The notes under the pieces are model-generated. The model saw nothing but the letters and a program-made list of their open reading frames with translations. It did no database searches and was not told the origin of the DNA. From Bacteroidia bacterium (lineage in GTDB: Bacteria; Bacteroidota; Bacteroidia; JABEUT01), in NCBI GenBank assembly GCA_013044305.1, contig JABEUT010000028.1, positions 1 to 30,932 of the forward strand: a DNA stretch of 30,932 nucleotides, in the 5' to 3' direction. Of the stretch, positions 23,468-30,932 are shown piece after piece. Positions within the stretch are counted from its first letter, which is position 1; each line of letters starts with the position of its first letter. The translations under genes and the position numbers were made by a program.

Positions 23468-23725
23468 TTATTTGTTGGATATGCCGCTTTGTGCCTTAGG
23501 TGCGGTGGCATTAGTGGTTTTTCCTTTTTTCAGGTCGCTGGGTTTAGCCTGATCGCTCACGGCTATTTTTTCCTCAATGCCTCTCTTCTTCTTAGCCATT
23601 GGCTTGCGCGATGCTTTGTTTGCCAATTTTTTGGCCGCTTTGCCTGTGGTAGGCTGTTGTGCAAAACCAGTTCCGGCGGTGGCTGCCATGAGCAGGATGA
23701 GGCTTGCTTTTACGATGATATTCAT
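23468..23725 (-). CDS. Small exported Lys/Ala-rich protein
   Basis: An 85-residue protein. A clear signal peptide (KASLILLMAATAGTGFAQ) is followed by a short, low-complexity, strongly basic mature part (KAAKKLANKASRKPMAKKKR, later KPSDLKKGK) without cysteines or recognisable domain. It is probably a disordered periplasmic or secreted peptide. Its own -7 box lies 25 nt upstream. It sits 63 nt upstream of the protease-barrel start on the same strand and could be cotranscribed with it. Function unknown. Confidence 0.65.
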   Translation of the reverse strand: MNIIVKASLILLMAATAGTGFAQQPTTGKAAKKLANKASRKPMAKKKRGIEEKIAVSDQAKPSDLKKGKTTNATAPKAQSGISNK

Positions 23726-23750
23726 TGTATTGTGTGTTAATAGATTTATG

Positions 23751-23758
23751 CAAAGGTA
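23751..23758 (-). promoter_or_regulatory. -7 box TACCTTTG for the small basic exported protein
   Basis: An exact TAnnTTTG on the minus strand, 25 nt before the start codon at 23725. It may also serve the downstream protease-barrel gene. Confidence 0.5.
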
Positions 23759-23936
23759 AGTAATTTATTACAACCAGTTCATCTTCCATAAGGGGAACAG
23801 TCCCTAATTATTGGAACTATAGCAACCGGAACTACCGGTAAGAGAAAACCTAGGAGGAGTCAGGAATATTCCGAACAGCAACAAGATGCTATTCATAGAT
23901 GATGAATAAATTTCCCTCGTACTACTGTATGGAGGT

Positions 23937-24650
23937 TCACCCGGCATTATGGTACACCGCCACCACGTCGTCGTCCTCTTCCATTTTTTCGATAAGGGCA
24001 AGCAGTTCGGTTTCCTGTTCATCGGTAAGCTCTTTGTGGGTGGAGGGGATGAATGTTTTTGAGCTTTCCTTTATTTCCAGATGTTTGTCTTCGAGAGCTT
24101 TCTGCATGTTGCCGAAATCATTGAAGGGGGTTTGAATAATGAGCTCATTGTGTTCATCATCCCAGGTAAGCTCTTCTGCTCCTTTGTCAATCAGTTCGAG
24201 TTCTATTTCTTCGCGGTTCAGCCCCTGTGAGGCTATTTTGAACAAGGCCTTTCGCGAGAACATAAAACTAACAGAGCCGTTGGTGCCGAGTGCGCCGCCG
24301 GCTTTAGAAAAGTACATGCGTATGTTTGCCACCGTGCGGGTCGGGTTGTCGGTGGTGCATTCCACCAGCAGGGGTATTCCGTGGGGTGCATAGCCTTCAT
24401 ATATTACCTCCTCGTAGTTGCTTGTATCCTTGTTCGACGCCCTTTTTATTGCCGCCTCAACATTTGCCTTGGGCATGTTCACCGCCTTGGCATTTTGAAT
24501 GCAGATACGCAGACGGGGGTTGGTGTCGGGGTCGGGGCCGCCGGCTTTTACCGCTATGGCTATATCCTTGCCTATTTTGGTAAATTGCTTTGCCATCTTG
24601 GCGAAGCGTGCGAACATCACATATTTCCTTTTTTCAAAAACGCGTCCCAT
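23937..24650 (-). CDS. YebC/PmpR-family (TACO1-like) protein
   Basis: The protein has 237 residues, the usual length. Core motifs: KAGGPDPDTNPRLRICIQNA, A-V-N-M-P-K-A-N-V-E-A-A-I-K-R-A, and YEEVIYEGYAPHGIPLLVEC. The N-terminus MGRVFEKRKYVMFARFAKMAK replaces the classical M-A-G-H-S-K-W start; this is a variant I associate with Bacteroidota. The C-terminus is acidic (LIEKMEEDDDVVAVY). Members have been described as transcription regulators (PmpR) and, in some bacteria, as ribosome-associated factors that relieve stalling at proline tracts. Which applies here is not decidable. It lies 60 nt downstream of the dcp stop region, tail-to-head on the same strand. Confidence 0.92.
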   Translation of the reverse strand: MGRVFEKRKYVMFARFAKMAKQFTKIGKDIAIAVKAGGPDPDTNPRLRICIQNAKAVNMPKANVEAAIKRASNKDTSNYEEVIYEGYAPHGIPLLVECTTDNPTRTVANIRMYFSKAGGALGTNGSVSFMFSRKALFKIASQGLNREEIELELIDKGAEELTWDDEHNELIIQTPFNDFGNMQKALEDKHLEIKESSKTFIPSTHKELTDEQETELLALIEKMEEDDDVVAVYHNAG

Positions 24651-24710
24651 ATTGTATGATTATGTGCCGGCACATGCCGGAGCTGTTTAGCTGTTTTAGG
24701 TTCGGGCCTG

Positions 24711-26861
24711 TTACTTATTCTTCATGGTTTCAGCCATACCCCTGTTTTCAAGCATAGGTTCTATAATGGGGTCTCTGCCACGGAAATTCCGGTAAAGCGT
24801 TGCCAGGTCTTCGGTGTTTCCGCGCGACAGTATCATATCCCTGAACCGCTGTCCGTTTTCCCTTGTAAGGCCTCCGTGCTCTTTGAACCAGGCAAATGCG
24901 TCGTCGTCGAGCATCTCTGTCCACAGGTAAGCGTAATAGCCTGCTGCGTAGCCGTTAGACCATATATGAAGGAAATAGCTGGAGCGATAACGGGGCGGCA
25001 CTGCCGGCAGGTCGAGACCTGTTTTGCGAAGGGCTGCGGCTTCAAAGGTATCCACGTTGTCAACTGTATTGCCGGCGGAGAGCAGGTGCCACTGCATATC
25101 GAGGGCAGCAGCCGAAATAATTTCGGTGAGCTTATATCCCTGGTTGAAGGTGGCAGCCTTACTGATCTTGTCCACCAGTTCGCGTGGCATGGGTTGGCCT
25201 GTTTTGTAGTGCCTGGCATAGTGGCTGAACACGGTTGAATCGGATGCCCAATGTTCATTGAACTGCGAAGGGAATTCCACAAAGTCGCGTGCGGTGGCAG
25301 TGCCTGAAAGGCTCGGGTACTGCTGGCTGGCAAAGAGGCCGTGCAGGCCATGCCCGAATTCATGGAACATGGTGGTAACATCGTCGAAGCTGATAAGCGC
25401 GGGCTGACCATCGGCGGGTTTTGTAAAGTTGCATACGTTATAGATCACGGGCTTGGTTCCAAGCAGTTTCGACTGGCCTACGAGGTTGTCCATCCAGGCG
25501 CCTCCGTTCTTGTTGTCGCGCTTAAAGTAGTCGCAATAAAACAGCGCCATCGGGCTGCCGTCTTTGTCGAACACCTCGTACACCTTCACATCTTTTTGGT
25601 AAACGGGCAGATCGGTTCGTTGCTTAAAAGTGATTCCATAGAGTTGTGTGGCGGCAAAGAACACTCCGTTTTTCAGCACGCTGTCGAGGACAAAGTAGGG
25701 CTTAATCTGGTTTTCATCGAGGTCGTACCGTGCTTTGCGCACCTGTTCTGAATAAAAATCCCAATCCCATGGCTCCAGCTGAAAACCGCCTTTTTGCTTG
25801 TCTATCAGCGCCTGTATCTCTCCGGCTTCCTTTTTTGCTTTTGCCGTTGAGGCAGGCACAAGTTTGTTGATGAAATCTTCAACCGTTTCGGGTTTTTTTG
25901 CCATTTGGTCGGCCAGGGTAAGTGCTGCATAGTTAGGGAAACCGATGAGTTTAGCCTTTTGCGCCCTTATTTTGGCTATGCGGAGTATGGTGGCGCGGGT
26001 ATCGTTAGAGTCTCCTTTTTCAGCCCTTGTCCAGGATGCCTCGTATAATTTTTTTCTGGTATCCCTGTTGCTCATGTCAGGGAACAGGGGCTGCTGGGTG
26101 GTGTTTTGCAGTGGTATGAGCCACTTGCCCGGCATCTTCCTGGCTTTGGCTGCAGAGGCTGCGGCGTCCAGTTCCTGATCCGACAAACCGGCGAGTTTTG
26201 CTTTATCGTCGATAACCAGGGCGCCAGCCTTGGCGCAGGCAAGCAGCTGATTGGTGAACTTGGCTTCCAGAGCGGCGTCTTCGGCATTCAGTTTCTTTAG
26301 GCTGTCTTTTGCCTTATCCGAAAGCTTGGCGCCCGACAGTACAAATTTCTGATAGTAGTATTCCACCAGGCGCAGCGATTCGGAGTCCAGCTTCAGCTGT
26401 TGCCTTTGGTTATATACAGCCTCCACGCGGCTGAACAGCTTGCCGTTGAGGTATATGGCATCGTTGGCATCGGAGAGCAGAGGAGCCACTTCTTCCGATA
26501 CTTTTTGCAGCACAGGGTCGGTATTGGCCCCGGTAAGCAAATTAAATACCGCATTCACGCGGCGAAGCATCTGCCCGCTTTTTTCGAGTTCCACAAAGGT
26601 ATTCTGAAAGTCGGGCGGGGCAGGGTTATTGGCTATCTTGTCCGTTTCGGCGAGTTGTTCCTTTATGCCTTCCAAAATGGCAGGCTTGAAGTCGCTGTCG
26701 TGTATGGCGCTAAAGTCGGGCGCCTGGTAGGGCAAAGCGCTTATTTTGGCAAACGGGTTATGCTGCATGGCCGGGTTGGTGGTTGAGTCTTTCGGGTTGT
26801 TGGTGCATGATGAAATGGCTAATATAGCCGCTGCGGAAATTAGGGCAGGTACTTTTAGCAT
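24711..26861 (-). CDS. dcp: M3-family peptidyl-dipeptidase (Dcp-like) lipoprotein
   Basis: The protein has 716 residues. A lipobox LAISSC gives Cys19 as the lipidated residue. The zinc site is intact: HEFGH (His500, Glu501, His504) and the third ligand Glu529 in F-V-E-F-P-S-Q-F-N-E-H-W, 25 residues after the second His as expected. The C-terminal part (LDLPAVPPRYRSSYFLHIWSNGYAAGYYAYLW) matches Dcp/oligopeptidase A enzymes. It removes dipeptides from the C-terminus of peptides. Because it is a lipoprotein, it probably works in the periplasm or at the outer membrane, unlike cytoplasmic E. coli Dcp. The start is fixed by the signal peptide, and a perfect -7 box lies 50 nt upstream. Confidence 0.92.
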   Translation of the reverse strand: MLKVPALISAAAILAISSCTNNPKDSTTNPAMQHNPFAKISALPYQAPDFSAIHDSDFKPAILEGIKEQLAETDKIANNPAPPDFQNTFVELEKSGQMLRRVNAVFNLLTGANTDPVLQKVSEEVAPLLSDANDAIYLNGKLFSRVEAVYNQRQQLKLDSESLRLVEYYYQKFVLSGAKLSDKAKDSLKKLNAEDAALEAKFTNQLLACAKAGALVIDDKAKLAGLSDQELDAAASAAKARKMPGKWLIPLQNTTQQPLFPDMSNRDTRKKLYEASWTRAEKGDSNDTRATILRIAKIRAQKAKLIGFPNYAALTLADQMAKKPETVEDFINKLVPASTAKAKKEAGEIQALIDKQKGGFQLEPWDWDFYSEQVRKARYDLDENQIKPYFVLDSVLKNGVFFAATQLYGITFKQRTDLPVYQKDVKVYEVFDKDGSPMALFYCDYFKRDNKNGGAWMDNLVGQSKLLGTKPVIYNVCNFTKPADGQPALISFDDVTTMFHEFGHGLHGLFASQQYPSLSGTATARDFVEFPSQFNEHWASDSTVFSHYARHYKTGQPMPRELVDKISKAATFNQGYKLTEIISAAALDMQWHLLSAGNTVDNVDTFEAAALRKTGLDLPAVPPRYRSSYFLHIWSNGYAAGYYAYLWTEMLDDDAFAWFKEHGGLTRENGQRFRDMILSRGNTEDLATLYRNFRGRDPIIEPMLENRGMAETMKNK

Positions 26862-26911
26862 CGTCCTTATACTTTTTTAGTGGTTTAAAATTGCGCAAGG
26901 TATTAAAAAAA

Positions 26912-26919
26912 CAAAGATA
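26912..26919 (-). promoter_or_regulatory. -7 box TATCTTTG for dcp
   Basis: An exact TAnnTTTG on the minus strand, 50 nt upstream of the start codon at 26861, in the divergent gap shared with trxB. Confidence 0.5.
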
Positions 26920-27048
26920 ATAGGACTAAAAAAGGCATGAAAAATTAAGGTCTTCCTGTTCAGGGGTATTTAATCCATTCTTTGTTCCGGCAAATGCAAT
27001 GAGGGGCGATATATCATTTATTATGCTCTTATTTAGGGATAATATTTT

Positions 27049-27056
27049 TACTTTTG
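27049..27056 (+). promoter_or_regulatory. -7 box TACTTTTG for trxB
   Basis: An exact TAnnTTTG match, giving a leader of about 70 nt before the ATG at 27133. No -33 TTG was found at the usual distance. Confidence 0.4.
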
Positions 27057-27132
27057 AACTTTTTAGATTGAAGGTATATAAAGTGAAACCATTCGGAAAA
27101 TAAACGGTACAACATTTAAATCTGCGATTGAA

Positions 27133-28062
27133 ATGAGTGAGAAGATACATTGCCTGATAATAGGCTCCGGCCCGGCCGGATATACGGCCGCCATCTATGC
27201 CGCACGCGCCGGTCTTAAACCAGTGATGGTGGCAGGCTTGCAGCCGGGAGGACAACTGACCATAACCACCGAGGTTGAAAACTATCCGGGGTATCCGGCA
27301 GGAATTCAGGGACCCGAAATGATGGAACATTTTCGTAAACAGGCGGAACGCTTCGGCACCGCCATAAGGTGGAGCTATGTAAGCTCTGTCGATTTTTCCA
27401 AGGCGCCTTTTAAGGTGGTGGTGGAAGAAAAGGAAACCCTGCTTGCCGATACGGTAATTGTAGCCACGGGGGCAAGCGCCAAGTGGCTCGGCCTGCCTTC
27501 GGAACAAAGATTGAACGGCTTCGGGGTATCGGCCTGTGCCGTATGCGACGGATACTTTTTCAAAGGTCAGGATGTGGCCATTGTAGGCGGCGGCGACACG
27601 GCGGCAGAAGAAGCCACTTACCTTGCCAAGCTGTGCAATAAGGTATATATGCTCGTAAGAAAAGACGAACTCCGTGCTTCTAAGTCCATGCAGAACAGGG
27701 TGAAGAACACCCCGAACATTGAAACCCTCTATAACACCGAAACACGCGAAATAATAGGCGAAAAAGCGGTAGAGGGAGTTAGGGTTTACAGCAATACATC
27801 CAAAACGGAAAAGGTACTTAAAGTTACAGGCTTTTTTGTGGCAATAGGACATTCCCCCAATACCGCGATATTTAAAGACTGGCTCGATCTGGATGAGCTG
27901 GGGTACATTAAAACCACGCCCGGCAGCACACGCACACGGGTACCGGGGGTGTTTGCCTGCGGCGATGCACAGGATAGAATTTACAGGCAGGCTGTTACGG
28001 CGGCGGGCAGCGGCTGTATGGCTGCCCTCGATGCGGAACGGTATCTTGCAAGCCTAGAATAA
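27133..28062 (+). CDS. trxB: Thioredoxin-disulfide reductase
   Basis: A 309-residue, low-molecular-weight bacterial thioredoxin reductase that passes electrons from NADPH through FAD to thioredoxin. Motifs in order: FAD loop GSGPAG (11-16), the redox pair Cys135-Ala-Val-Cys138 in ACAVCDG, NADPH loop GGGDTA (152-157), and the second FAD motif GVFACGDAQD near the C-terminus. The start gives the normal short lead to the first strand (MSEKIHCLIIGSGPAG). It is divergent from dcp and has its own -7 box. The 140 nt after it hold nothing I recognise. Confidence 0.96.
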   Translation: MSEKIHCLIIGSGPAGYTAAIYAARAGLKPVMVAGLQPGGQLTITTEVENYPGYPAGIQGPEMMEHFRKQAERFGTAIRWSYVSSVDFSKAPFKVVVEEKETLLADTVIVATGASAKWLGLPSEQRLNGFGVSACAVCDGYFFKGQDVAIVGGGDTAAEEATYLAKLCNKVYMLVRKDELRASKSMQNRVKNTPNIETLYNTETREIIGEKAVEGVRVYSNTSKTEKVLKVTGFFVAIGHSPNTAIFKDWLDLDELGYIKTTPGSTRTRVPGVFACGDAQDRIYRQAVTAAGSGCMAALDAERYLASLE

Positions 28063-28202
28063 GCAAACAGGCCGGCAGACTGTGGGTAGGAGTTTTTTAA
28101 TGACCGGATGCAATAAAGCGGCATGAAACAGAAAGCAAAGGCTGACTTAAACAAAAAAGCAAACAGAAAAAACCGAACGGTTATCTGAATTAAGAGCGGC
28201 AA

Positions 28203-29027
28203 ATGCAGAAAGTTGGGCATAATGTGAGAAGTGGAAAAGCCGTCGGAACAGGGCATTCTACTTTCAATTATGCACTTTTTATTTCGCTGCGTCACTTGCT
28301 GCCCGGCGCTCTCATTGTTTTATACCCTGCACTGCTCGGCGCACAAGTGAATTTTGAAGGGCAGGTGCCGCATGCAAAAACCTTTAACTTCAAAGACCTG
28401 TACGACTCCACCTATGGCATTGAGCTTTTCGATAAATTCAATGCAACCCTCGGAGGCGATTCCATACGTAAAAATGAACAGGGATATGCTGCTTCCGGCT
28501 TGGTGGAAGATCATTATGCCGACGGGGCGCTGCTGCATAAGGGCTTTTATGCCGACGGACAGGTAACTCTATATACCAACTATTACCCTAACGGACAGGA
28601 AGAAAGGATTTATAAAAGCATCTCGGAGAGAAAATCGGAGATGAAGAAATACTATATGGACGGCAAACCCCGTTCAACTGTGGAGTACTTCGACGGAAAT
28701 GCCATCAGTTACCACGACTTTTACGACAACGGAAACCCCTCGTACGTTGAAGAATACGACAAAAAGCACGAAACCCTTTTGCAGCGATGTTCGTATTACC
28801 CCGACGGCAAACCCCAGTCTACTTTTCTGCCCGAAAGCGATAAAAAGAACGCGCGCTACTCGCATAAGGAATACTACCCGGGCGGCCAGCTGAAGGAAGA
28901 ATATGAAATGGTGTCGAGCGGCGGCGACTATGTAAAAGACGGGGAGGACAAACAATACGACAGCAAGGGCAATCTTACTTCCGATATTCTTTATGATGCC
29001 GGAGAAGAAAGCAAAGTGATAAAATAA
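28203..29027 (+). CDS. Exported YwqK/MORN-like repeat protein
   Basis: The protein has 274 residues. An unusually long N-terminal region (about 48 residues) ends in a signal-like segment (HLLPGALIVLYPALLGAQ). The mature part has about seven loosely repeated units of the form Y-x-D/N-G-x (HYADGALLHKGFYADGQ, YYPNGQEER, YYMDGKPRSTVEYFDGN, FYDNGNPSYVEEYD, YYPDGKPQ, YYPGGQLKEEY). These match the MORN-variant/YwqK repeats that are common in Bacteroidota. The name antitoxin often attached to such proteins is not supported: no toxin gene is nearby. The role is unknown, possibly cell-envelope or surface binding. The start is uncertain, since the signal would suit an initiation about 20-30 codons later, but no in-frame ATG lies there. 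Confidence 0.7.
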   Translation: MQKVGHNVRSGKAVGTGHSTFNYALFISLRHLLPGALIVLYPALLGAQVNFEGQVPHAKTFNFKDLYDSTYGIELFDKFNATLGGDSIRKNEQGYAASGLVEDHYADGALLHKGFYADGQVTLYTNYYPNGQEERIYKSISERKSEMKKYYMDGKPRSTVEYFDGNAISYHDFYDNGNPSYVEEYDKKHETLLQRCSYYPDGKPQSTFLPESDKKNARYSHKEYYPGGQLKEEYEMVSSGGDYVKDGEDKQYDSKGNLTSDILYDAGEESKVIK

Positions 29028-29100
29028 AAAAGCAGCAAGCGGCGCCCCCCCCGACACAGAATTTATAAAAGCCGCCGCCTGGTTAATAATTGTTTTGCAT

Positions 29101-29709
29101 ATGCGACTAAAGCTTCCGCGCAAGTATTATCTCAATGAGGATGTAACCCGCATCAGCCGCGACCTGATAGGCAAAGTTCTGGTTTCAAGAATAGGCGGTA
29201 AGCTTACTTCGGGAATAATTATTGAGACGGAAGCATACAATGGCGTGAACGACAAGGCTTCGCATGCATACGGCGGGCGGCGCACCGAACGCAACAAGGT
29301 TATGTACTCTGAAGGCGGCAGGGCTTATGTATATCTTTGCTACGGGGTACACCACCTTTTTAATGTTGTAACAGGCAGGAAGGATGTGCCTCAAGCCTTA
29401 CTCATAAGGGCAATAAAGCCGGCAGACGGTATCCGTGCCATGCTTAAAAGAAGAGGTAAGGAGGAAATATTCAAAGCCTTTTCGGATGGCCCCGGAACTA
29501 CTGCGGAGGCGCTTGGTATTACAACACGGTATTCGGGTGAACCACTTACCGCAAACAGGATATGGATTGAAGAAAGGGGGGTTATAATTGACAGGAAAAA
29601 TATAACGGCCGGGCCGAGGATAGGAGTCAGCTATGCAGGTGAAGATGCGCAGCTGCCCTATCGTTTCCGGCTTAATGAAGATGCAATTAAAATGTTGAAA
29701 TATGAATAA
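29101..29709 (+). CDS. DNA-3-methyladenine glycosylase (AAG/MPG family)
   Basis: The protein has 202 residues. It removes alkylated purines such as 3-methyladenine and hypoxanthine to start base-excision repair. The signature I-E-T-E-A-Y (41-46) contains the catalytic glutamate equivalent to human AAG Glu125 (Glu44). It is followed by H-A-Y-G-G-R-R-T-E-R-N and YVYLCYGVHHLFNVVT, which also match. The ATG at 29101 is chosen over an in-frame TTG two codons upstream. The gene overlaps the next by 8 nt (ATG at 29702), so they are likely translated together. Confidence 0.93.
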   Translation: MRLKLPRKYYLNEDVTRISRDLIGKVLVSRIGGKLTSGIIIETEAYNGVNDKASHAYGGRRTERNKVMYSEGGRAYVYLCYGVHHLFNVVTGRKDVPQALLIRAIKPADGIRAMLKRRGKEEIFKAFSDGPGTTAEALGITTRYSGEPLTANRIWIEERGVIIDRKNITAGPRIGVSYAGEDAQLPYRFRLNEDAIKMLKYE

Positions 29710-30895
29710 TACCGGCTTGCCCAAAGTTATACTGGGTTCGGGCAAGGACCAATCCCTACGCCGATTTCACCCCTGGGTGTTTTCGGGAGCCATCAGAAAA
29801 ATAAACGGCGAAGCGCAGGAAGGAGACCTGGTGGAGGTGTATTCCGACCGGAATGAATACCTCGGAACGGGACATTATCAGGATGGTTCTATAGCCGTAC
29901 GTATTATCTCATTCAGCCGGTTTGAGCCCGGCGCCGCGTTCTGGCGCTCCAAGATAAAAAATGCCTATGACTACCGTGCCTCACTGGGTTTGACGGCTAA
30001 TCCCCAAACCAATGTTTACCGCCTGGTTTATGCCGAAGGCGATGGTCTGCCCGGGCTAATAGTGGATTATTACAACAGCACCGCCGTAGTGCAGGCGCAT
30101 TCCTTAGGTATGCACCGGCACAGGCAGGAAATAGCCGAAGCCCTGAAAGAGGTTTACGGCGAACAGCTGAAAGCAGTTTATGATAAAAGCAAAGAGAGCC
30201 TCGCGGGCAGGTACGCCGAAGGATTGTCGAACGGATACCTGTACGGCAGCGGCGGCAACAGTCAGGTTTCGGAAAACGGCAACCTGTTCAGCATTGACTG
30301 GGAAGAGGGACAAAAAACGGGTTTCTTTATTGACCAGCGCGAAAACAGAAAACTTGTTTCATCCTTCGCCGCCGGAAGAAAAGTACTCGACTGCTTCTGC
30401 TATGCCGGCGGGTTTTCGGTATATGCCATGAAAGGCGGAGCCGCCGAGGTGCATTCAGTGGACTCATCGAACACGGCCATAAAACTAACCGACCGCAACA
30501 TAGCGCTCAACTTTGGAGAGGATGCAAATCAGACATCGCACCCCGCCGACGTTTTCGACTATCTGAAAGGGAAAGACGGGGAGTACGACATGATCATCGT
30601 TGACCCTCCCGCCTTTGCCAAACGCCGCGATGCGAGGCACCATGCCGTAATGGGATACAAAAGGCTCAATGCCCTTGCCATAAAGTCGGTAAAGGCGGGC
30701 GGAATCATATTCACCTTTTCGTGCTCGCAGGTGGTGGACAGAAACCTCTTCAACGGAGCGGTAACGGCAGCAGCCATAGAAGCCGGAAGAAATGTGAGGA
30801 TAATGCAATACCTTTCGCAGCCGCCCGATCACCCGGTAAGCATTTTTCATCCCGAAGGTGAATACCTGAAAGGGCTCATGCTGTATGTGGATTAA
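29702..30895 (+). CDS. rlmI: RlmI-like SAM-dependent 23S rRNA (cytosine-5) methyltransferase
   Basis: The protein has 397 residues. An N-terminal PUA domain (~1-80; HPWVFSGAIRK, EGDLVEVYSDRNEYLGTGHY) is joined to a Rossmann methyltransferase domain. Motifs: GFFIDQRENRKLV, VLDCFCYAGGFSVYA (SAM loop), D-M-I-I-V-D-P-P-A-F-A-K and F-S-C-S-Q, with Cys341 in the position of the conserved Cys of RlmI and related enzymes. In E. coli RlmI methylates C1962 of 23S rRNA; the same target is inferred. It overlaps the glycosylase gene by 8 nt, so expression is probably coupled. Confidence 0.9.
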   Translation: MNNTGLPKVILGSGKDQSLRRFHPWVFSGAIRKINGEAQEGDLVEVYSDRNEYLGTGHYQDGSIAVRIISFSRFEPGAAFWRSKIKNAYDYRASLGLTANPQTNVYRLVYAEGDGLPGLIVDYYNSTAVVQAHSLGMHRHRQEIAEALKEVYGEQLKAVYDKSKESLAGRYAEGLSNGYLYGSGGNSQVSENGNLFSIDWEEGQKTGFFIDQRENRKLVSSFAAGRKVLDCFCYAGGFSVYAMKGGAAEVHSVDSSNTAIKLTDRNIALNFGEDANQTSHPADVFDYLKGKDGEYDMIIVDPPAFAKRRDARHHAVMGYKRLNALAIKSVKAGGIIFTFSCSQVVDRNLFNGAVTAAAIEAGRNVRIMQYLSQPPDHPVSIFHPEGEYLKGLMLYVD

Positions 30896-30932
30896 GAGAA
30901 ACTAAAGATAAAAAACCAATAGCGTCCTAAAC

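Noticed and set aside
23891..23907. Small hairpin (ATTCAT/ATGAAT) downstream of the YebC gene
   Set aside because: The stem is short and AT-rich and has no T-run on the minus strand, so it is not a convincing terminator.
26926..27852. Long minus-strand ORF of 308 codons opposite trxB
   Set aside because: It lies mostly antisense to trxB, which has complete motifs and a promoter box. The antisense translation shows no recognisable domain and looks like a codon-bias shadow.
28203..29027. Toxin-antitoxin system, as the YwqK family label often implies
   Set aside because: There is no toxin-like partner adjacent; the protein is exported and consists of MORN-like repeats.

Overview
The window looks like chromosomal DNA of a member of the Bacteroidota. 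The evidence is a PorP/SprF-type protein next to a giant repeat protein ending in a gliding-motility/type IX secretion C-terminal domain, a TonB receptor with an N-terminal carboxypeptidase-regulatory-like domain, many SPII lipoproteins, and several copies of the Bacteroidota -7 promoter box TAnnTTTG. Nothing points to a prophage, an integrated plasmid, an insertion sequence or a CRISPR array. I found no tRNA or rRNA gene.

Layout. 1-5653: the 3' part of a very long surface protein (five Ig-like repeats with an exact 243-nt period, ten diverged ~88-residue repeats, two PKD-like domains, a sorting domain), followed by its likely outer-membrane partner of the PorP/SprF family. 5650-6420: an SDR dehydrogenase on the minus strand. 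6423-8156: a regulatory region with two Fnr/Crp-like palindromes and a 27-codon Trp-containing leader ORF, then tryptophanase. 8157-9677: a small membrane protein and a DUF6340-like lipoprotein. 9756-16798: a group suggesting low-oxygen or stress physiology: a b-type cytochrome (minus strand), then a Lon-type protease with an AAA_32-like N-terminal region, an Hsp20 chaperone, a CBS-pair protein and an ADP-forming acyl-CoA synthetase (plus strand). 16884-19889: a His/Cys-rich exported peptide and a ZnuD-like TonB receptor, probably a metal-uptake pair. 19942-23725: minus-strand envelope genes, including a trypsin-like protease fused to a predicted outer-membrane beta-barrel. 23937-26861: YebC-family regulator and an M3 dipeptidyl carboxypeptidase lipoprotein. 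27133-30895: thioredoxin reductase, a YwqK/MORN-like repeat protein, 3-methyladenine DNA glycosylase and an RlmI-like rRNA methyltransferase.

The most interesting signals are regulatory. A 14-bp palindrome of the form ATGAY-N4-RTCAT occurs exactly three times, all between genes (twice upstream of tryptophanase, once upstream of hsp20). Two weaker copies lie 22 bp apart in the gap between the cytochrome and the Lon-type gene. This suggests a Crp/Fnr-family regulon linking tryptophan breakdown, cytochrome, proteolysis and chaperone functions. Other points worth a second look are the tryptophanase leader ORF, the protease-barrel fusion and the metal-binding peptide/TonB receptor pair. Functions were assigned by reading motifs, without database searches.
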